51,794 nt of DNA from Lachnospiraceae bacterium (GTDB lineage: Bacteria; Bacillota; Clostridia; Lachnospirales; Lachnospiraceae): the NCBI GenBank assembly GCA_017456585.1, contig JAFTJD010000012.1, forward strand, positions 1 to 51,794, read 5' to 3'. The translations under genes and the position numbers were made by a program. Below, one piece after another: positions 26,492 through 34,860 of this stretch. Each line of letters begins with the position of its first letter. The first letter of the stretch is position 1. The notes beneath the pieces are model-generated. The model saw only the letters and a list, made by a program, of their open reading frames with translations, did not search any database and was not told where the DNA came from.

Positions 26492-26506
26492 TTCTAATAA
26501 TTACTT
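26492..26506. promoter_or_regulatory. Second PerR-like box upstream of rubredoxin
   Basis: TTCTAAT-a-ATTACTT fits the 7-1-7 PerR pattern at 11 of 14 specified positions and lies 86 bases before the rubredoxin start. In AT-rich sequence this alone is weak; its place in a peroxide gene block raises it. Confidence 0.45.
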
Positions 26507-26591
26507 TGATAATAAATATAAAGATTATTAATTCTATGGATTAAAAACCAACATTTCTACAAATAATAAACTAAAAAAGGAGAATGTAACT

Positions 26592-26747
26592 ATGAAATAT
26601 ATTTGTCCATGTGGTTATGAATACGACCCTGAAATCGGCGACCCTGATAACGGAATTGCTCCCGGCACAGCATGGGAAGATATTCCCGAAGACTGGTTAT
26701 GCCCTGTCTGCGGATTAGGCAAGGATGCTTTTGAAGAAGAAGCTTAA
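26592..26747 (+). CDS. Rubredoxin with shortened first iron knuckle
   Basis: Small electron carrier with one FeS4 centre, likely a donor for rubrerythrin. The 51 residues align with clostridial rubredoxins ([21 protein letters not shown]), but the first ligand pair reads CPCGYEYDP: Cys5 and Cys7 are separated by one residue instead of the usual two (CxxCG). The second pair is a normal CxxC. GGAG precedes the ATG. The flanking PerR-like boxes suggest peroxide control. Confidence 0.9.
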   Translation: MKYICPCGYEYDPEIGDPDNGIAPGTAWEDIPEDWLCPVCGLGKDAFEEEA

Positions 26748-26771
26748 AGTCAATCTTAACACAATTTTGAA

Positions 26772-26807
26772 TTGACAAATTTATACAATAATGATAAGTT
26801 ATTATCA
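26772..26807 (+). promoter_or_regulatory. mntP promoter region with an overlapping operator
   Basis: TTGACA at 26772-26777 with a weak -10 (TAAGTT, 26795-26800) after 17 bases. A perfect inverted repeat TGATAA-gtta-TTATCA (26792-26807) covers the -10. A metal regulator (PerR, Fur or MntR type) could act here in addition to the riboswitch. Confidence 0.5.
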
Positions 26808-26815
26808 ATAAGATA

Positions 26816-26990
26816 CCCATGAGGGAGTAGCAAGCGTATAACGTAGCAAGTCAACATACTGACCTTAATGGTCTGGCTTGTTTTAAATTGCGAGACTCAT
26901 GTATAGTTTAAGCTATACGTGCAGTCTGCTCATTTTTAAGCATATCGCCAAGTATAGTTTAATATAACTGTACTTGGCTCTTTATTTATT
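26816..26990 (+). promoter_or_regulatory. yybP-ykoY manganese riboswitch with expression platform
   Basis: The aptamer is recognised by GGGAGTAGC (26823-26831) and GTCAACATACTG, the two conserved segments of the yybP-ykoY family, closed by CATGAG (26818-26823) with CTCATG (26896-26901). A GTATAG/CTATAC hairpin follows at about 26901-26918, then a strong terminator stem, GCCAAGTA (26947) with TACTTGGC (to 26978), and a T-rich tail. The next gene is the manganese exporter mntP, which is the classic target: manganese binding should prevent termination. Confidence 0.88.
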
Positions 26991-27014
26991 ATTATCTTCT
27001 CGGAGGAACAGATT

Positions 27015-27599
27015 ATGAAGTGGGATTTGTTATTCTTTTTTAACAGCGCATTGCTTGGGGTAGGCCTTGCAATGGATGCCTTTTCGGTATCGCTTGCAAA
27101 CGGACTTAATGAACCCGGCATGAAAAAGAATAAATTATGCGGCATCGCCGGTGTTTTTGCCGTATTTCAGGCATTGATGCCAATGCTTGGTTGGATATGT
27201 GTACATACCGTACTTCAGTATTTTAAGGCATTCGAAAAATTTATTCCATGGATTGCCCTTGCATTATTGGTGTACATAGGAACAAAAATGCTCATTGACG
27301 GAATCAAAAGCAAAGATTCCTTTGACGAAAAACCTGCCGTTGACCTATATGGTCTTATGTTGCAAGGCGTAGCAACCTCAATTGATGCTTTATCCGTAGG
27401 TTTTACCATCGCTGAATATGGTTTTCTTATGGCGCTTACATGTGTACTTATAATAGCTGTCGTAACATTTTTTATTTGTATAATTGGTCTTATAATAGGA
27501 AAAAAATTCGGAACCAAGTTTTCTTACAAAGCAACCATCTTTGGCGGAATCATTCTGATAGCTATAGGTTTGGAGATATTTATTACCGGAATTTTCTAG
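27015..27599 (+). CDS. mntP: Manganese efflux pump MntP
   Basis: Six-helix membrane exporter for Mn2+ (formerly UPF0059). The first helix contains GVGLAMDAFSVSLANG and the fourth VATSIDALSVGFTIAEYG, the paired Asp-containing repeats of MntP. The 194 residues match. CGGAGG precedes the ATG, directly downstream of the manganese riboswitch terminator. It forms a single-gene unit. Confidence 0.94.
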   Translation: MKWDLLFFFNSALLGVGLAMDAFSVSLANGLNEPGMKKNKLCGIAGVFAVFQALMPMLGWICVHTVLQYFKAFEKFIPWIALALLVYIGTKMLIDGIKSKDSFDEKPAVDLYGLMLQGVATSIDALSVGFTIAEYGFLMALTCVLIIAVVTFFICIIGLIIGKKFGTKFSYKATIFGGIILIAIGLEIFITGIF

Positions 27600-27731
27600 T
27601 TTGTTAGCCTTTTGATGTATTTATGTCTCTTTTTTTGATGTATTTTATTATATTTTATTGATTTTTTGTTAAAAACCTCTGTTCTATCTTTAAGTTTTGT
27701 GATATGATAGAAATGGTATGGAGGTGTTTTT

Positions 27732-28349
27732 ATGGGATTAAAATTGACCAAATTAGTAGAGGGCGAACATGTATCATTACATGTAAGTAATAAAACAAGT
27801 AACCTGACACTCAAGGCCAGTGTTACTAAACCCCTTAATGAGAATACGATATTAGTTAATATCGAGGATTATGATGATCGTCGATTGATATTCGATAATG
27901 TTCAGGTTGATCTTGAATATTATCACGAGAATGATGCCCCGACAATATGGTACAATGTTAAGATTGCAAGCTACAGAAATGCTTATATTGTGCAGACCCC
28001 CAGTGAAGGCACCAGGAATAACCGCCGTAACTCCTTCCGTGTTCCCGTTGCTACCACAAGCCAGCTTCGTGTAGCAGGCAGAGGCACACAGTATGTTATG
28101 GTTAAGGATATAAGCTTATCAGGTTTTGCTATTTCAGACAGAAAACGAGAGCTTAACCTTGAATATGGCGAGGATGTATTTCTTTTCTTTGATGACTTAG
28201 GATATGTTCTTGAATTGCAGGGACGTGTAACCCGAATAGAAGTGCGTGACGACATGATTATTTATGGCTTTGCCATCTGTAACTTGTGTAATGATTTGTC
28301 TGCTTATGTTAATGCTAAGCAGAGAAGCATCAAGAGACCGCTCAGATAA
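27732..28349 (+). CDS. PilZ-domain c-di-GMP receptor (YcgR-like)
   Basis: Probable cyclic-di-GMP binding protein. An N-terminal YcgR-type domain (residues 1-95) precedes PilZ, which has the ligand arginines in RRNSFRVPV and DISLSGFAI matching the D/NxSxxG motif. 205 residues, no membrane segment. No flagellar or cyclase gene is adjacent, so the target process is unknown. GGAGG lies ahead of the ATG. It is a single-gene unit ending at a strong terminator. Confidence 0.88.
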   Translation: MGLKLTKLVEGEHVSLHVSNKTSNLTLKASVTKPLNENTILVNIEDYDDRRLIFDNVQVDLEYYHENDAPTIWYNVKIASYRNAYIVQTPSEGTRNNRRNSFRVPVATTSQLRVAGRGTQYVMVKDISLSGFAISDRKRELNLEYGEDVFLFFDDLGYVLELQGRVTRIEVRDDMIIYGFAICNLCNDLSAYVNAKQRSIKRPLR

Positions 28350-28365
28350 TATACATTTAATTTAA

Positions 28366-28403
28366 AGTGCTCCGCTTCATATATTGAAGCGGAGCATTTC
28401 TTT
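28366..28403. terminator. Bidirectional terminator between the PilZ and ABC permease genes
   Basis: TGCTCCGCTTCA (28368-28379) pairs perfectly with TGAAGCGGAGCA (28385-28396), followed by TTTCTTTT. It lies between convergent genes. Confidence 0.88.
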
Positions 28404-28420
28404 TATCCCAAACTATTTAA

Positions 28421-29323
28421 TTACTTCTTCTTAGGCTTTGTCAAAAATACATTCATTAAAATATAGACTGCAAGAAGTCCTGCAACTGTGAGTCCAAGGA
28501 TAAGGTACATCGTACTAATCTCTACCTTATTCCCGTTAAAGAAAAGGTTACAGTCGAGCACGACTTTCATCTCCTCTATAGCCTCTGTAGGAATTCCGAG
28601 GTTTTTCATCTCTTCAAATACACCCCTTAATGCATGATTCTTAAGGAGCGAAGTTCCATATGTACACGGAAGGAATGATATAACCTTCTGAAGACCGCTT
28701 CCGAACTGTGAAATAGGCATATATGCGCCACATATAAAACCATATCCTGCACTTACAATTGTACCTACAGCTGATATCTGTCCCTGTGATGTAAGGAAAA
28801 AATTAATGATAGAAGACAACGCTGTTCCAAACATTACAAGCAAGAATACATCAAGAAGAATATAAACTATATCACTTACACTTATATACCAACCTATATT
28901 AGCAACATATATAAGGCTTACTGCTGTTGCCACAAGGCATATAATTAATGTTGAAACTAGCGTTGCAGCATAATAACTTATGGCAAGTGTTGACTTCTTA
29001 ACAGGTGCTATTAACATGTCTTTTCTTGAACCTGTAACCTTGTCCTGTACCATTAACATATTAGCGCAGAAGGCAACTGTTACACAGCACACTGCAAGTA
29101 ATGATGAAAAAAGCTGTCCGCCAACCGTACCATTAAGAAGTGTTTCTTTCAGCGCAAGGCCATCCGGTATTGCACTTTCAAAGCTGTCACGATAAACATT
29201 AGCGAGAAATGTTGCATACAAAATCAACAATATCATCGGTGTAATAAGAGATGTAAAGAATATTCCTTTATCCTTAAAAAACATTTTTAAATTTCTTTTT
29301 GTGAGTTTACCAAGACCTGTCAT
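28421..29323 (-). CDS. ABC-2 type transporter permease
   Basis: Membrane subunit of an ABC exporter. The 300 residues have six predicted membrane segments, with a large external loop after the first and another near the end (EEMKNLGIPTEAIEEM), and the ABC-2 signature region GYGFICGAYMPISQFG. The frame extends to 29395, but AAGGAGG precedes the ATG at 29323, which begins MTGLGKLTKRNLKMFFKDKG. The upstream ATPase gene ends two bases earlier. Substrate unknown; drug, lipid or antibiotic export is usual. Confidence 0.88.
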   Translation of the reverse strand: MTGLGKLTKRNLKMFFKDKGIFFTSLITPMILLILYATFLANVYRDSFESAIPDGLALKETLLNGTVGGQLFSSLLAVCCVTVAFCANMLMVQDKVTGSRKDMLIAPVKKSTLAISYYAATLVSTLIICLVATAVSLIYVANIGWYISVSDIVYILLDVFLLVMFGTALSSIINFFLTSQGQISAVGTIVSAGYGFICGAYMPISQFGSGLQKVISFLPCTYGTSLLKNHALRGVFEEMKNLGIPTEAIEEMKVVLDCNLFFNGNKVEISTMYLILGLTVAGLLAVYILMNVFLTKPKKK

Positions 29324-29324
29324 T

Positions 29325-30254
29325 CTACTTTCCCTCCTTATTCTTTGCATCTTCATTTTCCAAAGACCTACCGGTAACAGAAAGGAATACATCATCCATT
29401 TTACCCTTGGTTATCTCATAATCAACGAACATCTCCGGATTAGCCATAATAAGCTTGGTTGCCTCTGCTGTATTAGCCACCTTTACTCTATAAGCATCTC
29501 TGATAGCTTCGTACGGCTTGCCAAAAGCCTTCACCTGTTCTTCACTGATTCCGTAAATAGTTACGAAATCACCTGTATATGTATTCTTAAGCTCTAACGG
29601 AGTTCCCTGTGCAGATATCTTGCCGCTGTCAAGAATAACTACATAATCTGCATCTGCTGCTTCTTCCATGTAATGTGTAGTGAGGAAAACTGTCATGTTT
29701 TTTTCCTGTCTTAATGACGACACTACATCCCAAAGTGTTTTTCTGGTCTGCGGATCAAGTCCTGTAGTCGGCTCATCCAGAATAAGAATCTTAGGATTAT
29801 GTAAAAGTGCCCTTGCAATATCTATTCGTCTTCTCTGTCCTCCCGACAACTTGCCAACAGTTCTCTTTAATAAATCCTCAAAGCAAAGAAGCTCTGCAAG
29901 TTCTTTTACTCTTTTCTTAAATGCGTCTCCCTTTATTCCGTAAAGAGCCGCTCTGCTCTCTAAGTTGTCCCATACGGTAAGGGCCTTATCAAGAACAGAA
30001 TCCTGGAATACAACTCCCAGATCACTCTTAATCTTATCAAGCTCTTTATCAAGATTCTTGCCATTTATATTGACATCCCCCGAATCTTTTGCAAGCTGTC
30101 CGCACATAATTGAAATTGTTGTAGATTTACCTGCGCCATTTACTCCCAAAAAGGCAAACAGTTCACCCTCACGAACCCTAAAGCTTAAGTTCTGGACTGC
30201 TTTCACTTCGCCAAAGGATTTGTTTAAGTTATTAATTTCTATAATATTTCCCAT
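29325..30254 (-). CDS. ABC transporter ATP-binding protein (ABC-2 exporter)
   Basis: ATPase partner of the downstream permease. Walker A is GVNGAGKSTT, the signature is KLSGGQRRRIDIARAL, Walker B is ILILDEPTTGLD, and the H-loop is TTHYMEEA. The C-terminal extension is that of the DrrA/CcmA-like exporters. The frame runs 35 codons further up through the GC-rich repeat, but the ATG at 30254 is preceded by GAGGAGT and begins MGNIIEINNLNKSFGE, the natural start. 309 residues. Confidence 0.92.
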   Translation of the reverse strand: MGNIIEINNLNKSFGEVKAVQNLSFRVREGELFAFLGVNGAGKSTTISIMCGQLAKDSGDVNINGKNLDKELDKIKSDLGVVFQDSVLDKALTVWDNLESRAALYGIKGDAFKKRVKELAELLCFEDLLKRTVGKLSGGQRRRIDIARALLHNPKILILDEPTTGLDPQTRKTLWDVVSSLRQEKNMTVFLTTHYMEEAADADYVVILDSGKISAQGTPLELKNTYTGDFVTIYGISEEQVKAFGKPYEAIRDAYRVKVANTAEATKLIMANPEMFVDYEITKGKMDDVFLSVTGRSLENEDAKNKEGK

Positions 30255-30280
30255 ACTCCTCTTCCTCCGTAATTTATTAT

Positions 30281-30412
30281 AACAAAGAGTTCCGCTTGCG
30301 GAACTCTCGCGCCGAGCGCGGTCGCTTGCGACAAACTTCCTCTTCGCGCGAGTGCGCATCCACGCGGAGCATTTATTATGTTATAGGACGCATTTTCCTA
30401 TAACATAATAAA
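30281..30412. repeat. GC-rich dispersed repeat, copy 1
   Basis: A 132-base element whose first 90 bases are identical to those of a second copy at 50443. It contains three folding units: GAGTTCCG/CGGAACTC, an outer CTCGCGC/GCGCGAG enclosing GTCGC/GCGAC, and TTATGTTATAGGA/TCCTATAACATAA. The first 90 bases are clearly more GC-rich than the surroundings. It lies just upstream of the ABC exporter genes, in what would be their leader. Confidence 0.85.
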
Positions 30413-30634
30413 ATACTTACATATTATATAGTATGTTATTTTTTTAGTCAAGATTAGCCATCCATGTCACTAATAAACATCTTCCATTGTTTTACATATT
30501 GTAATATGTAGTATCTTAATATAAAATTAGCTCGTACAAATCTTTTCCTTATATATATTATGCATAATAAACCTGCCTTTTTTTATTGCGTAAGTTAAAT
30601 TTGTAACAATTTTTCATCAAATGCTTTATTTTCC
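30413..30634. other. Intergenic stretch with two ACATAT-type palindromes
   Basis: No gene seen. Two related inverted repeats occur: ACATA-ttatatag-TATGT at 30419-30436, and TACATATT-gt-AATATGTA at 30493-30510. They may be operators for the divergent ABC exporter genes (30254) or part of the pflB control region. Confidence 0.4.
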
Positions 30635-30663
30635 TTGACTTTTCGCGAATGACGCGATACAAT
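30635..30663 (+). promoter_or_regulatory. pflB promoter with a palindrome in its spacer
   Basis: TTGACT (30635-30640), 17-base spacer, TACAAT (30658-30663). The spacer holds the perfect inverted repeat TCGCG-aatga-CGCGA (30643-30657), unusually GC-rich for this AT-rich gap. The following leader of about 105 bases has ACTCTT/AAGAGT and CGGG/CCCG hairpins. Confidence 0.65.
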
Positions 30664-30774
30664 CAGAAGTTGGGAATTGGACTCTTAGCTTTTACTAAAG
30701 AGTATCACATATAACCACTCGGGGCTTTTCCCGAATACAATACAATAATATTAAGAAAACGGAGGACTCAGACA

Positions 30775-33075
30775 ATGAGACAGGAATGGCTTGGATTTGC
30801 TCCTGGAAAATGGGAGACAGAAGTTAACGTAAGAAACTTCATCCGTAAGAACTACACAATGTATGATGGCGATGAAGCATTCTTAACAGGTGCTACAGAT
30901 GCTACTAAGGCATTATGGGAGCAGGTAATGGATTTAACAAAGCAGGAACGTGAAGCAGGTGGCGTTCTTGATATGGATACAAAGGTAATCTCTACCTTAA
31001 CATCACATGGTCCTGGATACTTAAACAAAGATTTAGAGAAGATTGTTGGTTTCCAGACAGATAAGCCTTTCAAGCGTTCAATGCAGCCTTACGGCGGTAT
31101 CAGAATGGCAGCTAAGGCTTGTAGCGATAATGGTTATACAATCGACCCTGAAATCGCTGAGTTCTTTACAACTCATCGTAAGACACACAACGCTGGTGTA
31201 TTCGATGCTTACACACCTGAGATGCGTGCAGCTAGATCAAACCACATCATCACAGGTCTTCCGGATGCTTACGGCCGTGGTCGTATCATCGGTGACTACC
31301 GTCGTGTAGCTTTATACGGTATCGATTTCCTTATAAAGGACAAGGAGTATCAGAAAGCAACTACTCCTACAACTATGACTCCTGACGTTATTCGTGACAG
31401 AGAGGAATTATCAGAGCAGATTCGTGCATTACAGGATCTTAAGAAGATGGCAGCATCTTATGGTTGCGACATCTCTAACCCTGCTACTAACGTACAGGAA
31501 GCTATTCAGGCTGTATACTTCGGTTACCTTGGCGCAGTTAAGGAGCAGAATGGTGCAGCTATGTCACTCGGCCGTACATCAACATTCCTTGATATCTACG
31601 CAGAGCGTGACTTAAAGAACGGAACATTCACAGAGCAGCAGATTCAGGAGTTCATCGATCATTTCGTAATGAAGCTTCGTCTTGTTAAATTTGCTCGTAC
31701 ACCTGAGTACAATGCTCTTTTCGCAGGTGACCCTACATGGGTAACAGAGTCAATCGGTGGTGTTGCTATCGATGGACGTCACATGGTAACAAAGATGTCA
31801 TACCGTTACTTACACACACTTTACAACTTAGGAACAGCTCCGGAGCCTAACCTTACAGTACTTTGGTCTACAAGACTTCCTGAGAACTTCAAGCGTTACT
31901 GTGCTAAGGTTTCTATCGAGACATCTTCAATCCAGTACGAGAACGATGATTTAATGCGTGTAACACACGGTGATGACTATGCTATCGCTTGTTGTGTATC
32001 TTCAATGCGTGTTGGTAAGGAAATGCAGTTTTTCGGTGCTCGTGCTAACCTTGCTAAGTGTCTCCTTTACGCTATCAATGGTGGTGTTGATGAGATCAGC
32101 AAACAGCAGGTAGGTCCTAAGTATCGTCCTATCACAGCTGAGTACCTTGATTACGATGAAGTAATGGAAAAATATATTGACATGATGAAATGGCTCGCTA
32201 AGTTATATGTTAATACACTTAACGTTATCCACTACATGCATGACAAGTACTGCTACGAGAGACTTCAGATGGCTCTTCATGACAAGGAAGTTCTTCGTTA
32301 CTTCGCAACAGGTATTGCAGGTCTTTCAGTAGTAGCTGACTCACTTTCAGCTATCAAATATGCTAAGGTTCAGGTAATCCGTGATGAGAACGGTATCGCT
32401 GTTGATTATAAGGTTGAAGGAGACTTCCCTAAGTATGGTAACAACGATGATCGTGTTGACCAGATTGCTGTTAGCATCGTTAAGACATTCATGGGATTTG
32501 TTAAGGGTTCACATACTTACCGTAACGGTGTTCCTACAACATCAATCCTTACAATTACATCTAACGTAACTTATGGTAAGAATACAGGTTCTACTCCTGA
32601 TGGACGTAGACAGGGTGAAGCTTTCGCTCCTGGTGCTAACCCAATGCACGGACGTGATACACATGGTGCTCTTGCTTCATTATCATCAGTTGCTAAGCTT
32701 CCATTCCGTGAGGCACAGGATGGTATCTCTAATACATTCTCAATTGTTCCGGATGCACTTGGTAAGAACAATCTCGTAGTAATGGATAGCGGATGCTGCG
32801 ATTGTGGCGATGGAAACGAGACAGCAGTTGCTATGGATGCTAATGACAACCAGGTAGCTAACCTTGTTGCATTGTTAGATGGTTACGCTGTTAAGAGTGG
32901 TCACCACTTAAATGTTAACGTATTCAACAGAGAGACATTGCTTGATGCTCAGGCTCATCCTGAGAAGTATCCACAGCTCACAATCCGTGTATCAGGATAT
33001 GCTGTTAACTTCATCAAGCTCACAAAGGCTCAGCAGGACGAGGTTATTTCTCGTACATTCCACGATCACATCTAA
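30775..33075 (+). CDS. pflB: Formate acetyltransferase (pyruvate formate-lyase)
   Basis: Glycyl-radical enzyme that converts pyruvate and CoA to acetyl-CoA and formate, a main fermentation step. The active-site pair is Cys406-Cys407 in AIACCVSSM, and the radical glycine is Gly741 in [10 protein letters not shown] near the C-terminus. The 766 residues match true PFL rather than other glycyl-radical dehydratases. Codon use is strongly biased towards a few codons, as expected for an abundant enzyme. CGGAGG precedes the ATG. The activase gene follows 112 bases later, beyond a hairpin. Confidence 0.97.
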   Translation: MRQEWLGFAPGKWETEVNVRNFIRKNYTMYDGDEAFLTGATDATKALWEQVMDLTKQEREAGGVLDMDTKVISTLTSHGPGYLNKDLEKIVGFQTDKPFKRSMQPYGGIRMAAKACSDNGYTIDPEIAEFFTTHRKTHNAGVFDAYTPEMRAARSNHIITGLPDAYGRGRIIGDYRRVALYGIDFLIKDKEYQKATTPTTMTPDVIRDREELSEQIRALQDLKKMAASYGCDISNPATNVQEAIQAVYFGYLGAVKEQNGAAMSLGRTSTFLDIYAERDLKNGTFTEQQIQEFIDHFVMKLRLVKFARTPEYNALFAGDPTWVTESIGGVAIDGRHMVTKMSYRYLHTLYNLGTAPEPNLTVLWSTRLPENFKRYCAKVSIETSSIQYENDDLMRVTHGDDYAIACCVSSMRVGKEMQFFGARANLAKCLLYAINGGVDEISKQQVGPKYRPITAEYLDYDEVMEKYIDMMKWLAKLYVNTLNVIHYMHDKYCYERLQMALHDKEVLRYFATGIAGLSVVADSLSAIKYAKVQVIRDENGIAVDYKVEGDFPKYGNNDDRVDQIAVSIVKTFMGFVKGSHTYRNGVPTTSILTITSNVTYGKNTGSTPDGRRQGEAFAPGANPMHGRDTHGALASLSSVAKLPFREAQDGISNTFSIVPDALGKNNLVVMDSGCCDCGDGNETAVAMDANDNQVANLVALLDGYAVKSGHHLNVNVFNRETLLDAQAHPEKYPQLTIRVSGYAVNFIKLTKAQQDEVISRTFHDHI

Positions 33076-33108
33076 TTCGTGGCTGATAGCTAATAGATTT
33101 TAACATGT

Positions 33109-33166
33109 CGGAGCTGTTGCGAAATGGTACTTAATTAAAGTATATTTTGCAACAGCTCCTTTAACT
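33109..33166 (+). terminator. Hairpin between pflB and pflA
   Basis: GGAGCTGTTGC (33110-33120) pairs with GCAACAGCTCC (33149-33159), with an inner TACTT/AAGTA, followed by TTTAACT. The T-tail is imperfect, so partial termination or mRNA end protection may set the pflB:pflA ratio. Confidence 0.65.
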
Positions 33167-33187
33167 AACTTTTAAGGAGGAACGATT

Positions 33188-33931
33188 ATGTATGGAAATA
33201 TCCACTCCATAGAAACTTTTGGAACAGTTGACGGCCCCGGAGTCCGCTATGTAGTATTTTTCCAGGGTTGCCCTATGCGTTGCCAGTACTGCCACAACCC
33301 TGACACATGGGATCCCTCACTAGGTGATAAAATGGATGTTAATACCATTCTGTCAGATTACCAAAGATACAAACCTTTCCTTCGTGGTGGCGGAATTACA
33401 ATCACAGGCGGAGAACCCCTGTTACAGATAGATTTCCTTATAGAATTGTTCGAAGAAGCAAAGAAACGTGATATTCACACCTGTCTTGATACATCAGGTA
33501 TTATTTTCAACAAGGACAACCCTGCAGTTATGTCCAAATTTGACAGACTTATAAAGGTTACCGACCTTGTTATGCTCGATATCAAGCACATAGATGATGA
33601 AGGTCACAAGAAGCTTGTCGGACATTCCAATAAGAACATTCTTGATTTTGCAAAGTACCTTGACGAGAATAATATCCCTATGTGGATAAGACATGTAGTG
33701 GTTCCCGGTATAACCGACGACCCGGATGAACTAACTAATCTTGGACGCTTCATCGGTACCCTTAAGAATGTTCAAGCTCTTGACGCTCTTCCATATCATG
33801 TTATGGGCAAAGCAAAGTATGAATCTCTGGGCATTGAATATCCTCTTGGTAATACTCCTGCACTTTCAAAAGCAAAGCTTGCAGAGGCCAAAGAACTCAT
33901 TCTTAAAGGTATTCGCGAAGTTAAAAATTAA
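33188..33931 (+). CDS. pflA: Pyruvate formate-lyase activating enzyme
   Basis: Radical SAM enzyme that installs the glycyl radical on PFL. The cluster motif is GCPMRCQYCHNP with Cys28, Cys32 and Cys35; GGGITITGGEPLLQ binds SAM. The N-terminus IHSIETFGTVDGPGVR is characteristic. 247 residues, no extra ferredoxin insert, which is right for a PFL activase. AAGGAGG precedes the ATG. Confidence 0.96.
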   Translation: MYGNIHSIETFGTVDGPGVRYVVFFQGCPMRCQYCHNPDTWDPSLGDKMDVNTILSDYQRYKPFLRGGGITITGGEPLLQIDFLIELFEEAKKRDIHTCLDTSGIIFNKDNPAVMSKFDRLIKVTDLVMLDIKHIDDEGHKKLVGHSNKNILDFAKYLDENNIPMWIRHVVVPGITDDPDELTNLGRFIGTLKNVQALDALPYHVMGKAKYESLGIEYPLGNTPALSKAKLAEAKELILKGIREVKN

Positions 33932-33996
33932 CTCTTGTTTTATTAAGTATTTTATATTAAAATATACTCATATTCATTTAAAGGAGGGAATTACAT

Positions 33997-34167
33997 ATGG
34001 CATATGTAATTAATGACGGTTGTGTAAGCTGTGGCGCTTGTGCAGCAGAGTGTCCTGTTGGTGCTATTGCTGAAGGCGATGGAAAGTACGAGATTAATGC
34101 TGATGAGTGTATCGAGTGTGGTACATGTGCAGCTACTTGTCCTACAGAGTCAATTGAGCAGGCTTAA
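33997..34167 (+). CDS. Clostridial-type 2[4Fe-4S] ferredoxin
   Basis: Low-potential electron carrier of 56 residues with two CxxCxxCxxxCP motifs: CVSCGACAAECP at residues 9-20 and CIECGTCAATCP at 38-49. It carries electrons for fermentation enzymes and may reduce the PFL activase next to it. AAGGAGG precedes the ATG. It lies 65 bases after pflA and ends at a strong terminator. Confidence 0.96.
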   Translation: MAYVINDGCVSCGACAAECPVGAIAEGDGKYEINADECIECGTCAATCPTESIEQA

Positions 34168-34202
34168 TCAGATTACAACTAATTTTATGTATCAGGCAAA
34201 AT

Positions 34203-34247
34203 AGAGCATCACCCATTTTTTTGTGGGTGATGCTCTTTTATTTTTTA
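34203..34247 (+). terminator. Terminator of the pfl-ferredoxin region
   Basis: AGAGCATCACCCA (34203-34215) and TGGGTGATGCTCT (34224-34236) form a perfect 13-pair stem followed by TTTATTTTTT. Confidence 0.93.
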
Positions 34248-34255
34248 GATTTGTA

Positions 34256-34322
34256 TTGACAAAATTTACCTCTTGAGTTATCATTAGTTAGTCATTCCTA
34301 ACATATACTAGAATGAACTAAC
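34256..34322 (+). promoter_or_regulatory. Promoter and probable metal-regulator operator of the haem operon
   Basis: TTGACA (34256-34261), 17-base spacer, TATCAT (34279-34284). Over the start site lies GTTAG-tcattc-CTAAC (34287-34302), and the arm is repeated as GAATGAACTAAC at 34311-34322, which also pairs with GTTAGTCATTC. TTAG/CTAA half sites recall DtxR/IdeR-type boxes; this is an inference. Confidence 0.55.
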
Positions 34323-34344
34323 GCAATAAAGGAGAAACTAACTC

Positions 34345-34860
34345 ATGAACACAATCCCTATTATTTTTTCTACAATAACAGGCAATGCATTCCGCCTTGC
34401 TTCAGCCGTAGCAGATATTGTTCCTGACCACGTAGGTCCTTACAATATCAGTTACATTAACGACGAAGTCCTTGAAAAGTTTGATACTTTCATTCTTTCA
34501 TATTGGTGTAATCACGGAACAGCTGATGATGACACAATAGCCCTTATCCGTCGTATGAAGGGCAAGAATCTTATTGTTATCGGAACACTCGGCGCTGCCG
34601 TAGACAGCAAGCATGCTTCTGATGTCGCTGAACGTGTATGGGCTTTGGCTTCCGAAGAGAACACACTTCTTGGCCATTTCTTATGCAGAGGAAGTATTGA
34701 TTTAAGAAGAACAGCAAGACGTCTTTCTATTCCCGAAGGAGAAAAGGGACATCTTTCCCAAGAACGTTTTGAAAAACAGAAACTTTCACTCGGACATCCG
34801 AATGAGGAAGACTTAAAGAATGCACAGGAAGCAGTTAAAGGCTTCCTTAAGCTCTCATGA
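34345..34860 (+). CDS. Flavodoxin-family protein of the haem operon
   Basis: FMN electron carrier of 171 residues. The phosphate-binding loop is FSTITGNAFRLA; FILSYWCNHGTADD and LIVIGTLGAA fit the flavin contact loops. It leads an operon with a haem/siderophore-type ABC importer and a ChuW-like radical SAM enzyme, the same mix as the hmuF-containing haem operon of Fusobacterium, so it may feed electrons to anaerobic haem opening. AAGGAG precedes the ATG. Its stop overlaps the permease start. Confidence 0.78.
   Translation: MNTIPIIFSTITGNAFRLASAVADIVPDHVGPYNISYINDEVLEKFDTFILSYWCNHGTADDDTIALIRRMKGKNLIVIGTLGAAVDSKHASDVAERVWALASEENTLLGHFLCRGSIDLRRTARRLSIPEGEKGHLSQERFEKQKLSLGHPNEEDLKNAQEAVKGFLKLS

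Noticed and set aside
30254..30359. N-terminal extension of the ABC ATPase through the GC-rich repeat
   Set aside because: The extra codons come from repeat DNA, and the ATG at 30254 has a good ribosome site and the family N-terminus.
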